Assembly (NCBI GenBank): GCA_000447185.1
Contig: KE646996.1
Span: 1-11,836, forward strand
Source: Vairimorpha apis BRL 01
Taxonomy: Eukaryota > Microsporidia > Nosematidae
Length of the DNA stretch: 11,836 nt
Direction: 5' to 3'
A program made the translations under genes and the position numbers. This document shows positions 1 to 9,174 of this stretch, one piece after another. Position 1 is the stretch's first letter. Each line of letters starts with the position of its first letter. The notes beneath the pieces were generated by a model. It was not told the DNA's origin, did not search any database, and saw only the letters and a list, made by a program, of their open reading frames with translations.

Positions 1-404
1 TTCTACTATTTTGTTCCAGAAGAAGAAATATGCAAATATTTATATTTATTTAATCAACATGAAAAACTTGTAATAGATTTTAAACAAGCTAATATAAATT
101 TAAAAAATTTTGAAAAAAATTTTTTAAAAAGTTCCGAAGAATCAAAATGTAACAGTTTAATTGATTTAATTTGTTTGTTTTGTAAAATAAGCGAAAGTAG
201 GTTTTAATAAAAATATTCGTGAAACAATTTCAAAACCTGCATTTGGTAGTAAAAAATATCTTTAGTGTGCCATGTTATGAATATGGTCTTCAAAATGACT
301 TTTATTACTCTAATTTTTGTTACATTGACAAATTAAAAAAAATTTTACAAAATAAAATGAATTGGAAAATAAAAAAAAGCTATATCGAAGATGATAGAAT
401 TTGA
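1..404 (+). CDS. 3' end of an unrecognised protein gene, one frame break
   Basis: The frame is open from the first base and runs to TAA at 205-207. A second open stretch, one frame over, continues to TGA at 402-404. Adding one T to the T4 run at 202-205 joins them into about 134 residues without a stop. The joined C-terminal part is rich in Phe, Tyr, Leu, Lys and Cys (for example ICLFCKI and IFSVPCYEYG), has no obvious membrane helix, and ends in a Lys-rich then acidic tail. Codon content is clearly less AT-rich than the spacer that follows, which supports real coding. I do not recognise the family. The start lies outside the window. The gene converges on SEC63. The GTG at 219 is an internal codon and not a likely start. 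Confidence 0.6.
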
Positions 405-1091
405 ATAAGTGTAACTTTAAAATAATTTTTTTAAGATAAAATACTATAAGTTTAATTATATAGATACAGTTACTTATTATTAGTTAAATTGAATATTATA
501 AAAATGTTTTCAAATAAATTAGTATTTTATTTAAAATATTTTTATTTATTTTTTAACTGAATTTAGTATACTCCACTATAAAACAAAAGCTATTTTATTT
601 GTTATTAATATTTATTTTTATTTTTATTCAATAAATAATATTGTACAAATAAAATTTTCAAATTATTGATAAAATTGTTAGATTTGATTGTAAAAATACA
701 AGAATAAATATTATAATCTGCTAAATAAATATTTAACAAAATTAAATGAAATTTTTTAATTATTTTATGTGTGCTAATAATTTTATAAAATGTTTAATGT
801 AAACATTAAATTTTTTTTATATATAAAAAAATTTTAAATATTAAACATTATAAATTCATAGAATTTATTTAAGAATATATCTTTAATTACTGATTATCAA
901 AATAATTAAATTGATTCTAAAATTTAAAAGATAGTTAACGTTCAAAAATTTTAACTATTTTATAAAAAAGTATAAAATATAAATCATTTTTAAATTTAAT
1001 AAAGAAAATATATATTTACAAAATTTTGTATACTCATAAAAATAAAAGTTGATAATTAAGTAATTTCATAAACTGAAAAAGAGTTTAATTA
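405..1091. other. Gene-free AT-rich spacer between convergent 3' ends
   Basis: No reading frame of plausible coding quality is seen on either strand. The stretch is nearly pure A+T. It holds two adjacent dyads: an 8-bp inverted repeat at 793-810 and a T-run/ATATAT/A-run palindrome at 812-831. Since the flanking genes converge here, these could lie in 3' untranslated or termination regions, but simple AT bias could also produce them. Confidence 0.6.
793..831. repeat. Two abutting inverted repeats
   Basis: TTTAATGT (793-800) and ACATTAAA (803-810) form a perfect 8-bp dyad with a 2-base spacer. Directly after it, T7 (812-818), ATATAT (819-824) and A7 (825-831) form a perfect 20-base palindrome. 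Both sit between the ends of two convergent genes. A role in 3'-end formation is only inference. Confidence 0.4.
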
Positions 1092-2693
1092 TTAGTAATA
1101 TTTTAAAACAATAGATTCATCAACATCATTACAAAGATACTGTCCATTTAAAATCCATAATCTAACCTCACAAACATTTTTTTTACTAGATAAATAAAAA
1201 TCAAAATAAAATTCTTTTTTCTTATTTTCATTACTTATAATCACAAAATCTTTATTTAAATATCCATCAATTGTTATAAATGCAGTCCAAGAATTATAAA
1301 TTGATTCGTTCATAACATTAGAATGTACACAAAGATTATTATTAGTTGTAGATATTACAACTTTTGATTGTAACTTTACTATCTTTTTCAATTTTATAAA
1401 TTGCATTATTAGATTTAGGTGATCGTTCTGTTTGAAGTATAAAATCATGGTCATTACTATCCTCTTCTTCATTTCCTGTATTCTTTACTACTGCAATAAA
1501 TTCCTCAACCTTTATTTTTGGTCTATTTTATTTTTTACATTTTCTGCGATAGCACGTTGATGTTCATTGACAATTAAATTATCTAAATTTATTTTTTCAT
1601 TTTGCATCTTTAATAAAAATATTTTTTTAAATTCAACATATGGAAATTGTAACATATAATATTCTTCATCAAAAATACCTTGTGTAAACATAGCTTGTAA
1701 TTTAAATAAATTTTTTAATGTATCAATATAACCTTTACTTATTGCAACATATTTCATAGAATCAATAAGTTTAAAGCATATAGAAATTAAATATTTATGA
1801 TCTTTTTTATTCAATTTATTTAATCTAAATAAATGATTTATTATAGCTAAATATCCAAGATTGATATTTTTTCTAAATCAGGAAGAGGAAAACCATATTC
1901 ATGCTCAACTATATCTTTAACATATTCTAAATTTTTAAAATCATATTGAGATAACTCTTTTGATTGTGACAAAAGATAAATTAATGATCTTATAAGAACA
2001 AAATTATTTTTTTTTTCTTAAATCTTCGTTAAAAAAATTCATAAAAACTTCCATGGTATCAAAATCAACACCATGAACATTTTTATTTTTCATATTTTTC
2101 CATTTAAAATATGCAAAGTTTGGTAAACACATACCTAATATTAAACAATAAAATATAAAAGACAAAGATGAATTTTTCAAAACTGCATCTGGAATAGCCA
2201 TTATTTCTCCAACTTTTGATTCTGTATTTAACCAAGAATTAAATTTATCTTTGTTTTTTATAATATCATAAGCTTTATTTATTTCAATTTTCTTTTTTTC
2301 ATACTCTTCTTTCTTCTCATCTGATACTTTTTTTGTATTATATTTTTTTAATAACTTCATTAGTATCTTTTTAAGATCTTTAGCTTTTATATTTGCATCT
2401 ACTTGTAAAATTTCAAGAGGATTAAAAGCTTTTTTAGATTCCATTTTTATTGTTCTTACATTGTAAACAAAATATGATAATATAAACCATAAAAAACTTG
2501 TAAAAAATAATCTTTTATATTTATAACTAGATGGTAAATTTTTACAATGTTGACAATTACAATTAATTCTTTTTATCTTTTTTAATGAAAATAAAGAGTA
2601 AGTAAAGTATAACGTGATTGGTATTATAAATGATAAGGCCAAGTAACTTGAAGTTAAGCCTGATTCATCATATTCATATGAATAAGAGGACAT
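1092..2693 (-). CDS. SEC63: Sec63-like ER translocon J-domain protein, several frame breaks
   Basis: Sec63 works with Sec61/Sec62 in the ER membrane and normally recruits lumenal BiP through a J domain. The start is chosen at 2693, where ATG directly follows CCC and gives MSSYSYEYDESG, like other Sec63 N-termini; an upstream in-frame ATG at 2753 would add an atypical 20-residue hydrophobic leader. In order: TM1 (about 17-36), a Cys-rich loop CNCQHCK (45-51), TM2 (62-79), a J domain from FNPLEILQVD (90) to about 160, TM3, then the GVDFDTMEVFMNFF stretch and the helical/beta Brl region ending WTAFITIDGYL ... VRLWILNGQYLCND. The HPD motif is replaced by Asn-Thr-Lys (119-121). Breaks lie at the A10 run 2007-2016, at 1867-1872, at 1515-1519 and near 1362-1365. 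At about 534 residues it is shorter than yeast Sec63, and no acidic tail follows Brl. Confidence 0.85.
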
Positions 2694-2696
2694 GGG
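2694..2696 (-). promoter_or_regulatory. CCC motif abutting the SEC63 start codon
   Basis: On the minus strand the bases read ATACCC then ATG. CCC triplets next to the start codon are a known microsporidian gene-start signal, and the same arrangement recurs at two other genes here. It decides the start at 2693 over the upstream ATG at 2753. Confidence 0.65.
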
Positions 2697-3912
2697 TATA
2701 AAAAAAATAAATAAATAAATTCTTATAATGAAATGTAAAACAAAAATTTTCATTCATAAATATCTAAAACACAATTTTAATAAATAAATATCAAAAAATT
2801 CATTTATTGACAAAAGAATGTTAAATCATTTTATATTAAAAATAATTAAGCGTTTTCGATATATAAGTCTTTAGTGTTTATAAATCAGATAATACCTAAA
2901 AATACATAAAATATAAAAAATTTGAGTACTATATTTTTGTTTTTTTTGTATTTCCATTATATTAAAAAATATTAAAACTTATAAAATTTTCAATTAATTT
3001 TTTAGTTTTTCTGGTTCTAAATACTATACTATTAAAATTTTTTAACTATTAATATACTTAATTTTTTTATAATAAAATATTCAATTACTACATAATTTGG
3101 GTTTAAATTATTTCTTATTTGATCATTATTAAAAGTTTACAAAAAAAAAATTTGAAAAATGTCTTTAATTCCTAACCAAAATGAAAATATTCACACAAGA
3201 AAAATATAAATTCTTTTTTAAAAAAGTATTTTTTTAAATTTTAAATACACAAAAAAAATGGTATAATAATATTATCTAATCAATATATAATATTTTTTTA
3301 TTATTTTGTTTTTATATAAGTTTATATCATATTTAAATTGCTTATGTAAAAATTATAACAATTTTTTTTAATTATTCTGTTTAATGTTGTTAATATTTTA
3401 AAATATTTAAATTACTAAATTTTCAAAATAAAATCTAACTTTTTGTTTTTAATAGCAATTTCTTTGAATATTTTAAATATTTTTGATTTATAAATATAAA
3501 TAATTTTTTAATAGTTTTATAAATTCACATAACTTGAACATTATTATACTAAAAAAATTTAATTTAAATAAAAAATTAAAATAATGTACTATAAATACAA
3601 GATATAGCTATTAAAATGCTATTTCTATACATATAAAAAATTTTTAATTAAAAATAAACCAATTAGAATGTTTAATTTAATATTTTTCATATAATGTATG
3701 TTTAGAAAATGTGCATAATTCATATTAACTAAAAAAACAATTAATATATAAAAATACGGTAATTTTTATATTTAATTTTATATAAAGAAACACTACAAAT
3801 TTTGTTTACAAATTTAAATAGAATTATATATTAAAAAATAAAGTTTAATTTATAAAAAAAATAGTAAATTTTTAAAAAATACATTTATTTCTCTATATAA
3901 TCATTGTTTAAG
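2697..3912. other. Long AT-rich spacer upstream of SEC63
   Basis: No coding region with convincing composition is visible. The stretch contains long A and T runs and a perfect T6-A6 dyad flanked by C and G at 3213-3226. A 16-codon reading frame starting near 3158 is too short to support. The part next to 2693 should hold the SEC63 promoter, but no specific element beyond the CCC motif can be named. Confidence 0.55.
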
Positions 3913-5856
3913 TTAAGGAATAAAATAGGCAACATCATTTTTTAATTCAAGAAAATTTTTTTCTTCCAATTTATTTAAAATATGTTGAAATTTTATTTCA
4001 TCGCATTCAACTTGTGATTTTATAATATTAAAAATATTGGAAACTAAAAAATCTTTTTTTGTTTTAGTACTTTCATAATCAATGATTCAATTGTTTGTTC
4101 TGAAAAATCTTCTCTATTATTATTATAATTTTCTTTTGTTTTTTCGTTCATTTTATAATCAAATATATTTATTTTCTGCATTTTATTAGTATATAAATAA
4201 TTAATAAAAATTTTGTTGTGTTCATTAATTACTAAATTATTTAAAATCAAAAACTCTAAATTTTTGTCAAAATTTACATCTTTAGAAAATTCCTTTATTT
4301 TAATTATGTTAGTTTCTTCTGATAAACTCATTAAAATTGAAAATTTATCTAAGCCAATTTTTATTTCAATGTTGTTAATTTCAAAAATAACAAAAGAAGC
4401 TTCATGACAAACATTAAAACTAGATTTAGGATTTTCGCGTTTAATTTCATATAATATACCATTAATTACATTTTCCAATGGTTTCCATAGCTTTATTTCA
4501 TTTGTATACAAATTACAAAATATTTTTGTCAAAAATCTAACATCAATTTTAACTGATTTTTCATAATTTCCAATTTTAAATTTATAATGAATAGGATCAT
4601 TATATTTTTCCAAAATAAGTTTTATCCATGAAACTGATCCTGATCCACAATCTCTTTCACAATGTGTAATAAGTTGAATTTCTTCTTCAATACTGGTTGG
4701 ATCATTTATAATTCTCTTTATTATATTCTTCCCTAAATTATTTAGGATATTATTTTTTGAAGAAAGTAAATCTATCAAACGTACTAGAATTATAATTTCG
4801 TAAAAATTTTTAATTTTAAGATTTTTTCAACATTTTTTAATATTAATTCAGAAACATTATCAAATTTTTCAAATTTTTTAATTATTTCGATTTCTATTTT
4901 CTTTTGCAATTGATTAACTTTTTCATTTAAAATACAAAAATTTTTTTTTATGTTGATAAAAAAAATTAAAAGTTCTTCCTTATACTCTATATTTTTTAAA
5001 GAAGTTTTTAAAAATTCTTCTATTTTTAAAAAAAAATTATTAATATATGGTTCCGACATGTATAAAATTATTTTCGATATTTTTCTGTAATTTTCAAAAA
5101 AATCACAATTTTTTAAGTTCGTATTTGTTGAATTTTTGTGTTTAGAAAAACAAAATTCAATAAACTTTTGATAATTTTTTGTTAAATTTTTTGTTAATTT
5201 AGCTAAAATGTCTTTTTTTTGTGTTCAAAAATTGATTCTACAATCTCCATTTCTTTATTTATGTATTCTATATTTATCTTAATGTCGGTACTGTAAGATT
5301 CATTAAAATCATAAACATATGAATTTATAAATTTTTCATAATCTTCTTCATTATCATTAAATAAATACAAATCTCTTAAAAATTTAATACAAGTTTTAAT
5401 CATTATTAAATTTTCTGAATTATTTTCTCTATAACAACTTATTTCAAAAATTATATTTTCTTCAATATTTTTCAAACTACTATAAATTCCATATTTATAT
5501 ATAAGAGTATAAAAAAGATATTTTATTGTTGAAATATTGTTATTTTTATCTAAATTAATTTTAATGTAAAATCGACTTAAGTAAGAATATACCTTTTCAA
5601 TGATATCTAAATTTAAATTACTTATAAATTTATAAAAAGACTCTAAAGAAGAAATAGGTCTCATAGATTTAAAATGTAAAATCAAAGCCTCTGATAGAGT
5701 ATTATAAATAACACTTCCTTTAATTTCATATGCATCTATATCACTAGTACAATGTAAATAAATTATATTATAGGCTTGTATAAAATCAGAAGATGAAATT
5801 TTGGTAGAATTTTTTAAAATTTTTAACGTTAACTTTTTCAAATTTTCAATTTCCAT
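3913..5856 (-). CDS. Cullin, ubiquitin E3 ligase scaffold, three frame breaks
   Basis: Cullins hold a substrate adaptor at the N-terminus and RBX1/E2 at the C-terminus. ATG at 5856 directly follows CCC. The first 217 residues match the cullin-repeat start (IYLHCTSDIDAYEIKGSVIY, then YSYLSRFYIKINLD). The middle part contains VSELILKNVEKILK, equivalent to the cullin PELLARYCDSLLKK segment. The C-terminal part contains the cullin-homology beta region (SFVIFEINNIEIKIGLDKF ...), and a winged-helix end IMKVLKQKK ... FQHILNKLEEKNFLELKND. The lysine of IMK (about residue 596, codon 4071-4073) is at the Nedd8-acceptor position. Three breaks, each repaired by one added base, lie at 5213-5220, 4802-4806 and within 4046-4060. 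At about 648 residues it is shorter than typical cullins (about 750). Which paralogue cannot be told. Confidence 0.85.
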
Positions 5857-5859
5857 GGG
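5857..5859 (-). promoter_or_regulatory. CCC motif abutting the cullin start codon
   Basis: The minus strand reads CATAACCC then ATG GAA. This matches the microsporidian start-context triplet seen at SEC63 and at the gene starting at 6541, and supports 5856 as the start. Confidence 0.65.
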
Positions 5860-6054
5860 TTATGTAATGCATATTTAATTATGTTAAAAAAATGATTTTT
5901 TATACTTAAACAACATAACACTATTTTATTATGGCAAGATAAAAAAATTAAAACTTTATTATATGAATATATTAGGAGAAAATTTTAATTTAGTCAAATA
6001 ATTAAACTAATACATTTTAAATACTACACATATATATTTTGCTAAACATATTTA

Positions 6055-6541
6055 TTATCTATATTTATCAATATAATATCTTTCTAAATGAAAAATACTT
6101 ATAAACATGTCATTATTTACAAATATTTGATTTAATTCTTTAACATTCTTACTTAGTTCACTAGTTTCGTTGTTTGATTTTAAATTGCAAATATACATTT
6201 TTATTGAAAACAGAGATAATTTTAAAAACTGTTTAACATTAATATTTTCATCTGCTAATTGATAGATATCTAAAACATAGATATATAATGCCTGAAAATT
6301 TCCTATCTGACAAAATTCGTCTAGTTTTTTGTAACCTTTTATGTATTTAAACATCGCATCTATATACAACTTTATACCTTTTTCTTTATTAATCTTGATT
6401 TGTAAATCTCCTTCTTTTTTAAGAACATGAGCTTGTTCTAAATCATTTGGCTTGTTTTTTAGAAATGTTCCATATCCTTTTTCGTCTATTTCAATATGAT
6501 CAAAAAATCCATTTTTTTTAATTTTTAATTTGTTCTTCCAT
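6055..6541 (-). CDS. Unrecognised alpha-helical protein, one frame break near its start
   Basis: ATG at 6541 directly follows CCC and opens with MEEQIK before a TAA stop. Adding one A to the A5 run at 6522-6526 (minus strand) restores a frame that continues to the stop at 6055, giving about 162 residues. The interior is helical and charged. It has a segment (AHVLKKEGDLQIKINKEKG, then LYIDAMFKYIKGYKKLDEF) with the look of a tetratricopeptide-like or MIT-like helical hairpin, and a second helical pair further on. No signal peptide or membrane helix is seen. The in-frame ATG at 6357 would drop the first third, including open, coding-like sequence, so it is not preferred. The family is not recognised; the TPR-like idea is weak. 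Confidence 0.6.
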
Positions 6542-6544
6542 GGG
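6542..6544 (-). promoter_or_regulatory. CCC motif abutting a start codon
   Basis: The minus strand reads AATCCC then ATG GAA GAA. Together with the two other abutting CCC-ATG pairs it identifies the true start, which lies before the frame break and would be missed by simple ORF calling. Confidence 0.6.
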
Positions 6545-7747
6545 ATTATTGTTTTAGTATTATTTTAAACAAAATTTAATGTTTATTAAACATTATATAA
6601 ATTTTTGATTTTTTATGAAATTTAAAAAAATAATTTTTAATAAAATAAGATATGTTCTTATTTAAAAAAATATTTTATTAATATTTAAATAAAATATTTC
6701 AACTAATGAATAAATTAATATAAAATTATGACTTCTAAAATTTTTATATGTAAAAAATATATTACGTTTTTTAATATTAAAATAACTTTTCTTGTGAACC
6801 ATGTATATATTCAGATAAAATAAACGAATAAATAAATATTGTTTAAAAAAATAAAATGACAGATTATACAATTGAGTACAAAATTATTATTTAATCATAT
6901 TCTTCGCTAAAAAATACATAAAATTATTTATTTCAATAATAATTATAGTTATAAAAAAATTTAAATAAATTTAATAGCATTTAAATTTGAGAAATAAATG
7001 TATAAATATTATTTTTTAATTTTAATTTTTATATTGTTTAATTAAAATTGTATATATATGTATTAAAATATTGCATTAAAAAATCGATGATATTTTTTAA
7101 AAAAAATATTAACAACATCAATAAAAGTAGTTTATTTTAGTTAAGTATTTAAAAATATATATAGATTATAATATTTAAAAATATTGCTTTGCATATTATT
7201 TTTTTTATTTTTAAATTTAATCCATATATATTAAAATATTAAATCAAAGACTTTTATTATTATTCTCTAAATCTATACTTTGTATTATCTTTTTTGACAA
7301 ATTATTTATTTTTGTTAAGTGGATTGTTGATGATAGACAATAAAATTTTGAAAAAAAAGTATAATTTGAAAATATATATTGTTTTTACTTTTTTTATAAA
7401 ATTAGATAATATGAATATTTTATTTATACAAAATTGTCACAAATTTATAATTTTTAAATATTAATTTTTTATGTAATTACAATCAAATTTATGTAAAAAA
7501 TATGTCTAAGTAAAAAAACAAAATATTATGCATTTATAGCATTTAATTACAAACATTGAACGATATATATTCATTTTAAAATGTTTTAGTTATAATGCAA
7601 AAATAAAAATTATACTTTTATTATTAAATCAGTATTTTTTTAAAAAATATTAATGATAAAATAAAATTTTTAATTTATATAAATATTTAATAAAGTATTA
7701 TTTTTGTAAAAAAATCTTTTAAGATATAAATACAAAAAATATAATTT
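6545..7747. other. Long AT-rich spacer
   Basis: No supported gene. A 69-codon open stretch at 6662-6871 (minus) begins with TTG, is dominated by Phe, Ile, Tyr, Asn and Lys codons, and has no CCC context, so it is likely chance. An inverted repeat AATGTTTA/TAAACATT lies about 40-55 bases upstream of the gene starting at 6541. T6-A6 dyads occur at 7091-7108 and 7633-7649. Confidence 0.55.
6579..6595. repeat. AATGTTTA inverted repeat upstream of a gene start
   Basis: AATGTTTA, one base, then TAAACATT make an 8-bp dyad in the upstream region of the minus-strand gene starting at 6541. A one-armed version of the same motif (AATGTTTAATA on the minus strand) appears about 60 bases upstream of the gene starting at 8146. 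The shared placement hints at an upstream element, but in AT-rich DNA it may be chance. Confidence 0.3.
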
Positions 7748-8146
7748 TTAATTTTCATCTTCATGTAAAAATTCAATCATGTTAATATTTGGAACATAAG
7801 GCAAGTACCAAGGTGAGTTAGAAAATCCTTCAGGTGGTTCACAATTTCTACTTAACATTTGTGAATGCATTTTTAAATTTTTTATGTCAATTTCAATTTC
7901 TTTATCACTGTTGATACTATCATAAAAATTTAGGTATTGATCAACTTTAAGTAAATGTTTAAATAAAGTAATCTGAGCATTAAATATATTATTTTTGTAT
8001 GTTTGTTCGAGTTCTGGCCATGAATTATAATTATAAACCATATCTTCAAAATCAAAAAGTTCTCTAAGATTATCAACTTTGGATGTTTTATATTTATAAA
8101 GTCCTTCTAGCAATTTATCTGTAATTTGAGTATATAAAGTTTTCAT
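7748..8146 (-). CDS. Small acidic protein, possibly Mediator subunit Med4-like
   Basis: This is the only gene in the window that reads through unbroken: 132 residues, ATG to TAA. Its start has the full microsporidian context, CCCTTT then AAATTT then ATG. The N-terminal about 85 residues are helical and charged (coiled-coil-like). They are followed by IDIKNLKMHSQMLSRNCEPP and then a Trp/Pro-rich end (SPWYLPYVPNINMIEFLHED). A helical region, then a short helix with Ser and Arg, then a Pro-Pro step and an aromatic-proline motif is the layout of Mediator Med4, where a region of the form YA-R-IS-TS-APP precedes P-P-T-E-E-M-R. This is pattern resemblance only. The acidic end HEDEN and lack of signal or membrane segments fit a nuclear or cytosolic protein. 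Confidence 0.6.
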   Translation of the reverse strand: MKTLYTQITDKLLEGLYKYKTSKVDNLRELFDFEDMVYNYNSWPELEQTYKNNIFNAQITLFKHLLKVDQYLNFYDSINSDKEIEIDIKNLKMHSQMLSRNCEPPEGFSNSPWYLPYVPNINMIEFLHEDEN

Positions 8147-8158
8147 AAATTTAAAGGG
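8147..8158 (-). promoter_or_regulatory. CCCTTT plus AAATTT start-context signal
   Basis: The minus strand reads CCCTTTAAATTT directly before ATG at 8146. Both parts, a CCC-type element and an AAATTT element immediately ahead of the start codon, are described signals of microsporidian genes. This is the clearest taxonomic marker in the window. Confidence 0.7.
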
Positions 8159-8460
8159 TATTTGTAAGGATTATTATATTAAAAATCTTTAAATATTGCT
8201 TTATTAATATTAAACATTTATTAAAAATACAGTAAACAAAATTATCAAAAAAAATTATTTTTATTTTAATTATTAAATATGCAATTAATATACATAATAT
8301 TGAAATTGAGTAAAATATTTTGTTTGAACTATTTTTTATGAAAATAAAATTTAGGATTATTGTAATTATATATACATAATTTATAAATTATAAAAATTTT
8401 AGTTTAATACATGTATGAAATTTATTCTTATAATAAAAAGATAAAAAAAATAATCATATA

Positions 8461-8480
8461 ATTTTTTAAATTTAAAAAAT
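8461..8480. repeat. Perfect 20-base AT palindrome
   Basis: T6AAA followed by TTTA6, bounded by A and T, reads identically on both strands. It is one of several T6-A6 dyads in the spacers (3213-3226, 7091-7108, 7633-7649). Such dyads may be structural (bent or cruciform DNA) or simply a by-product of extreme AT content. Confidence 0.4.
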
Positions 8481-8801
8481 AAATTTATTAAAGATTGAAA
8501 TTAAAATTTTATATTGATTTGATTCTTTAATGTATTTTTTAAGAATTTTTTTATTCATTTTTGTTTAATGAAATTTATTTTATACATAAAATAAAAAAAG
8601 TTTACACAGTAAAAACATGCAAATTTTTTATAATTGCAATAAATATTTTAAAAAATATAAAATTTAAAAAATAATTGTCTCATTATAATAAACTCAATAA
8701 CTTGTTAAAACAAAATAATTTTAATAAAAATTACATATATTTTAAATGATTTTATTATAATTGTTTAACAAACTTTTAAATTTTTTTAAATTTCAAATAA
8801 A

Positions 8802-8817
8802 ACACATTAAAATGTGT
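8802..8817. repeat. ACACATT/AATGTGT inverted repeat
   Basis: Seven-base perfect arms separated by two A residues, with alternating C/A and G/T not typical of the surrounding A/T runs. No gene is adjacent. Function unknown. Confidence 0.35.
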
Positions 8818-9138
8818 CTAATAATTATATATATTTTTTACTGTAAAAAAATTATTTTTAGGTGATTTTTTAATTTCAATTATATAAATTTTTTTATTGT
8901 ATTTAAATTAAACAAAATAAAAATAATACATCATATAATCATTTTAAACATTTAAGACTTTTAAATTCGTGTTTTCTTATTCTTTGAGTTTTTATTATAT
9001 TATTAAAGTTTAAATACATATACTTTTTATTCATAGATAAAATTTAAATATATAATATTTAATATGATGAGAATAATTTAAAAAAAAATTGTAATTTTAT
9101 AGTGTAAACAAAATATGTGCTTACAATTAAACTTAAGT

Positions 9139-9174
9139 ACTCGGAAATTGTGTTACCCAAATAAGTTTCCGAGT
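9139..9174. repeat. Hairpin with GC-containing stem in a less AT-rich island
   Basis: ACTCGGAAA (9139-9147) and TTTCCGAGT (9166-9174) are perfect reverse complements with an 18-base loop that includes TTACCC. A T-G wobble and a T-A pair could extend the stem inward by two. It is the most GC-rich structure in about 1.5 kb of spacer. It could be part of a small structured RNA, a protein-binding dyad, or a remnant end of an element. No known RNA family was recognised. Confidence 0.5.

Noticed and set aside
3158..3208. Sixteen-codon frame beginning MSLIPNQNEN
   Set aside because: It is too short and lacks a start-context signal; I could not find a continuation in another frame.
4213..4407. 64-codon plus-strand open frame inside the cullin
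   Set aside because: It is antisense to clear cullin-homology sequence and has no independent support.
6662..6871. 69-codon open stretch on the minus strand
   Set aside because: It starts with TTG, has spacer-like codon composition (Phe, Ile, Tyr, Asn, Lys), lacks the CCC context and resembles no protein.
7326..7345. TTGATGATAG resembling a box C of a C/D snoRNA
   Set aside because: The first base does not fit the box C consensus and no box D with a terminal stem was found downstream.
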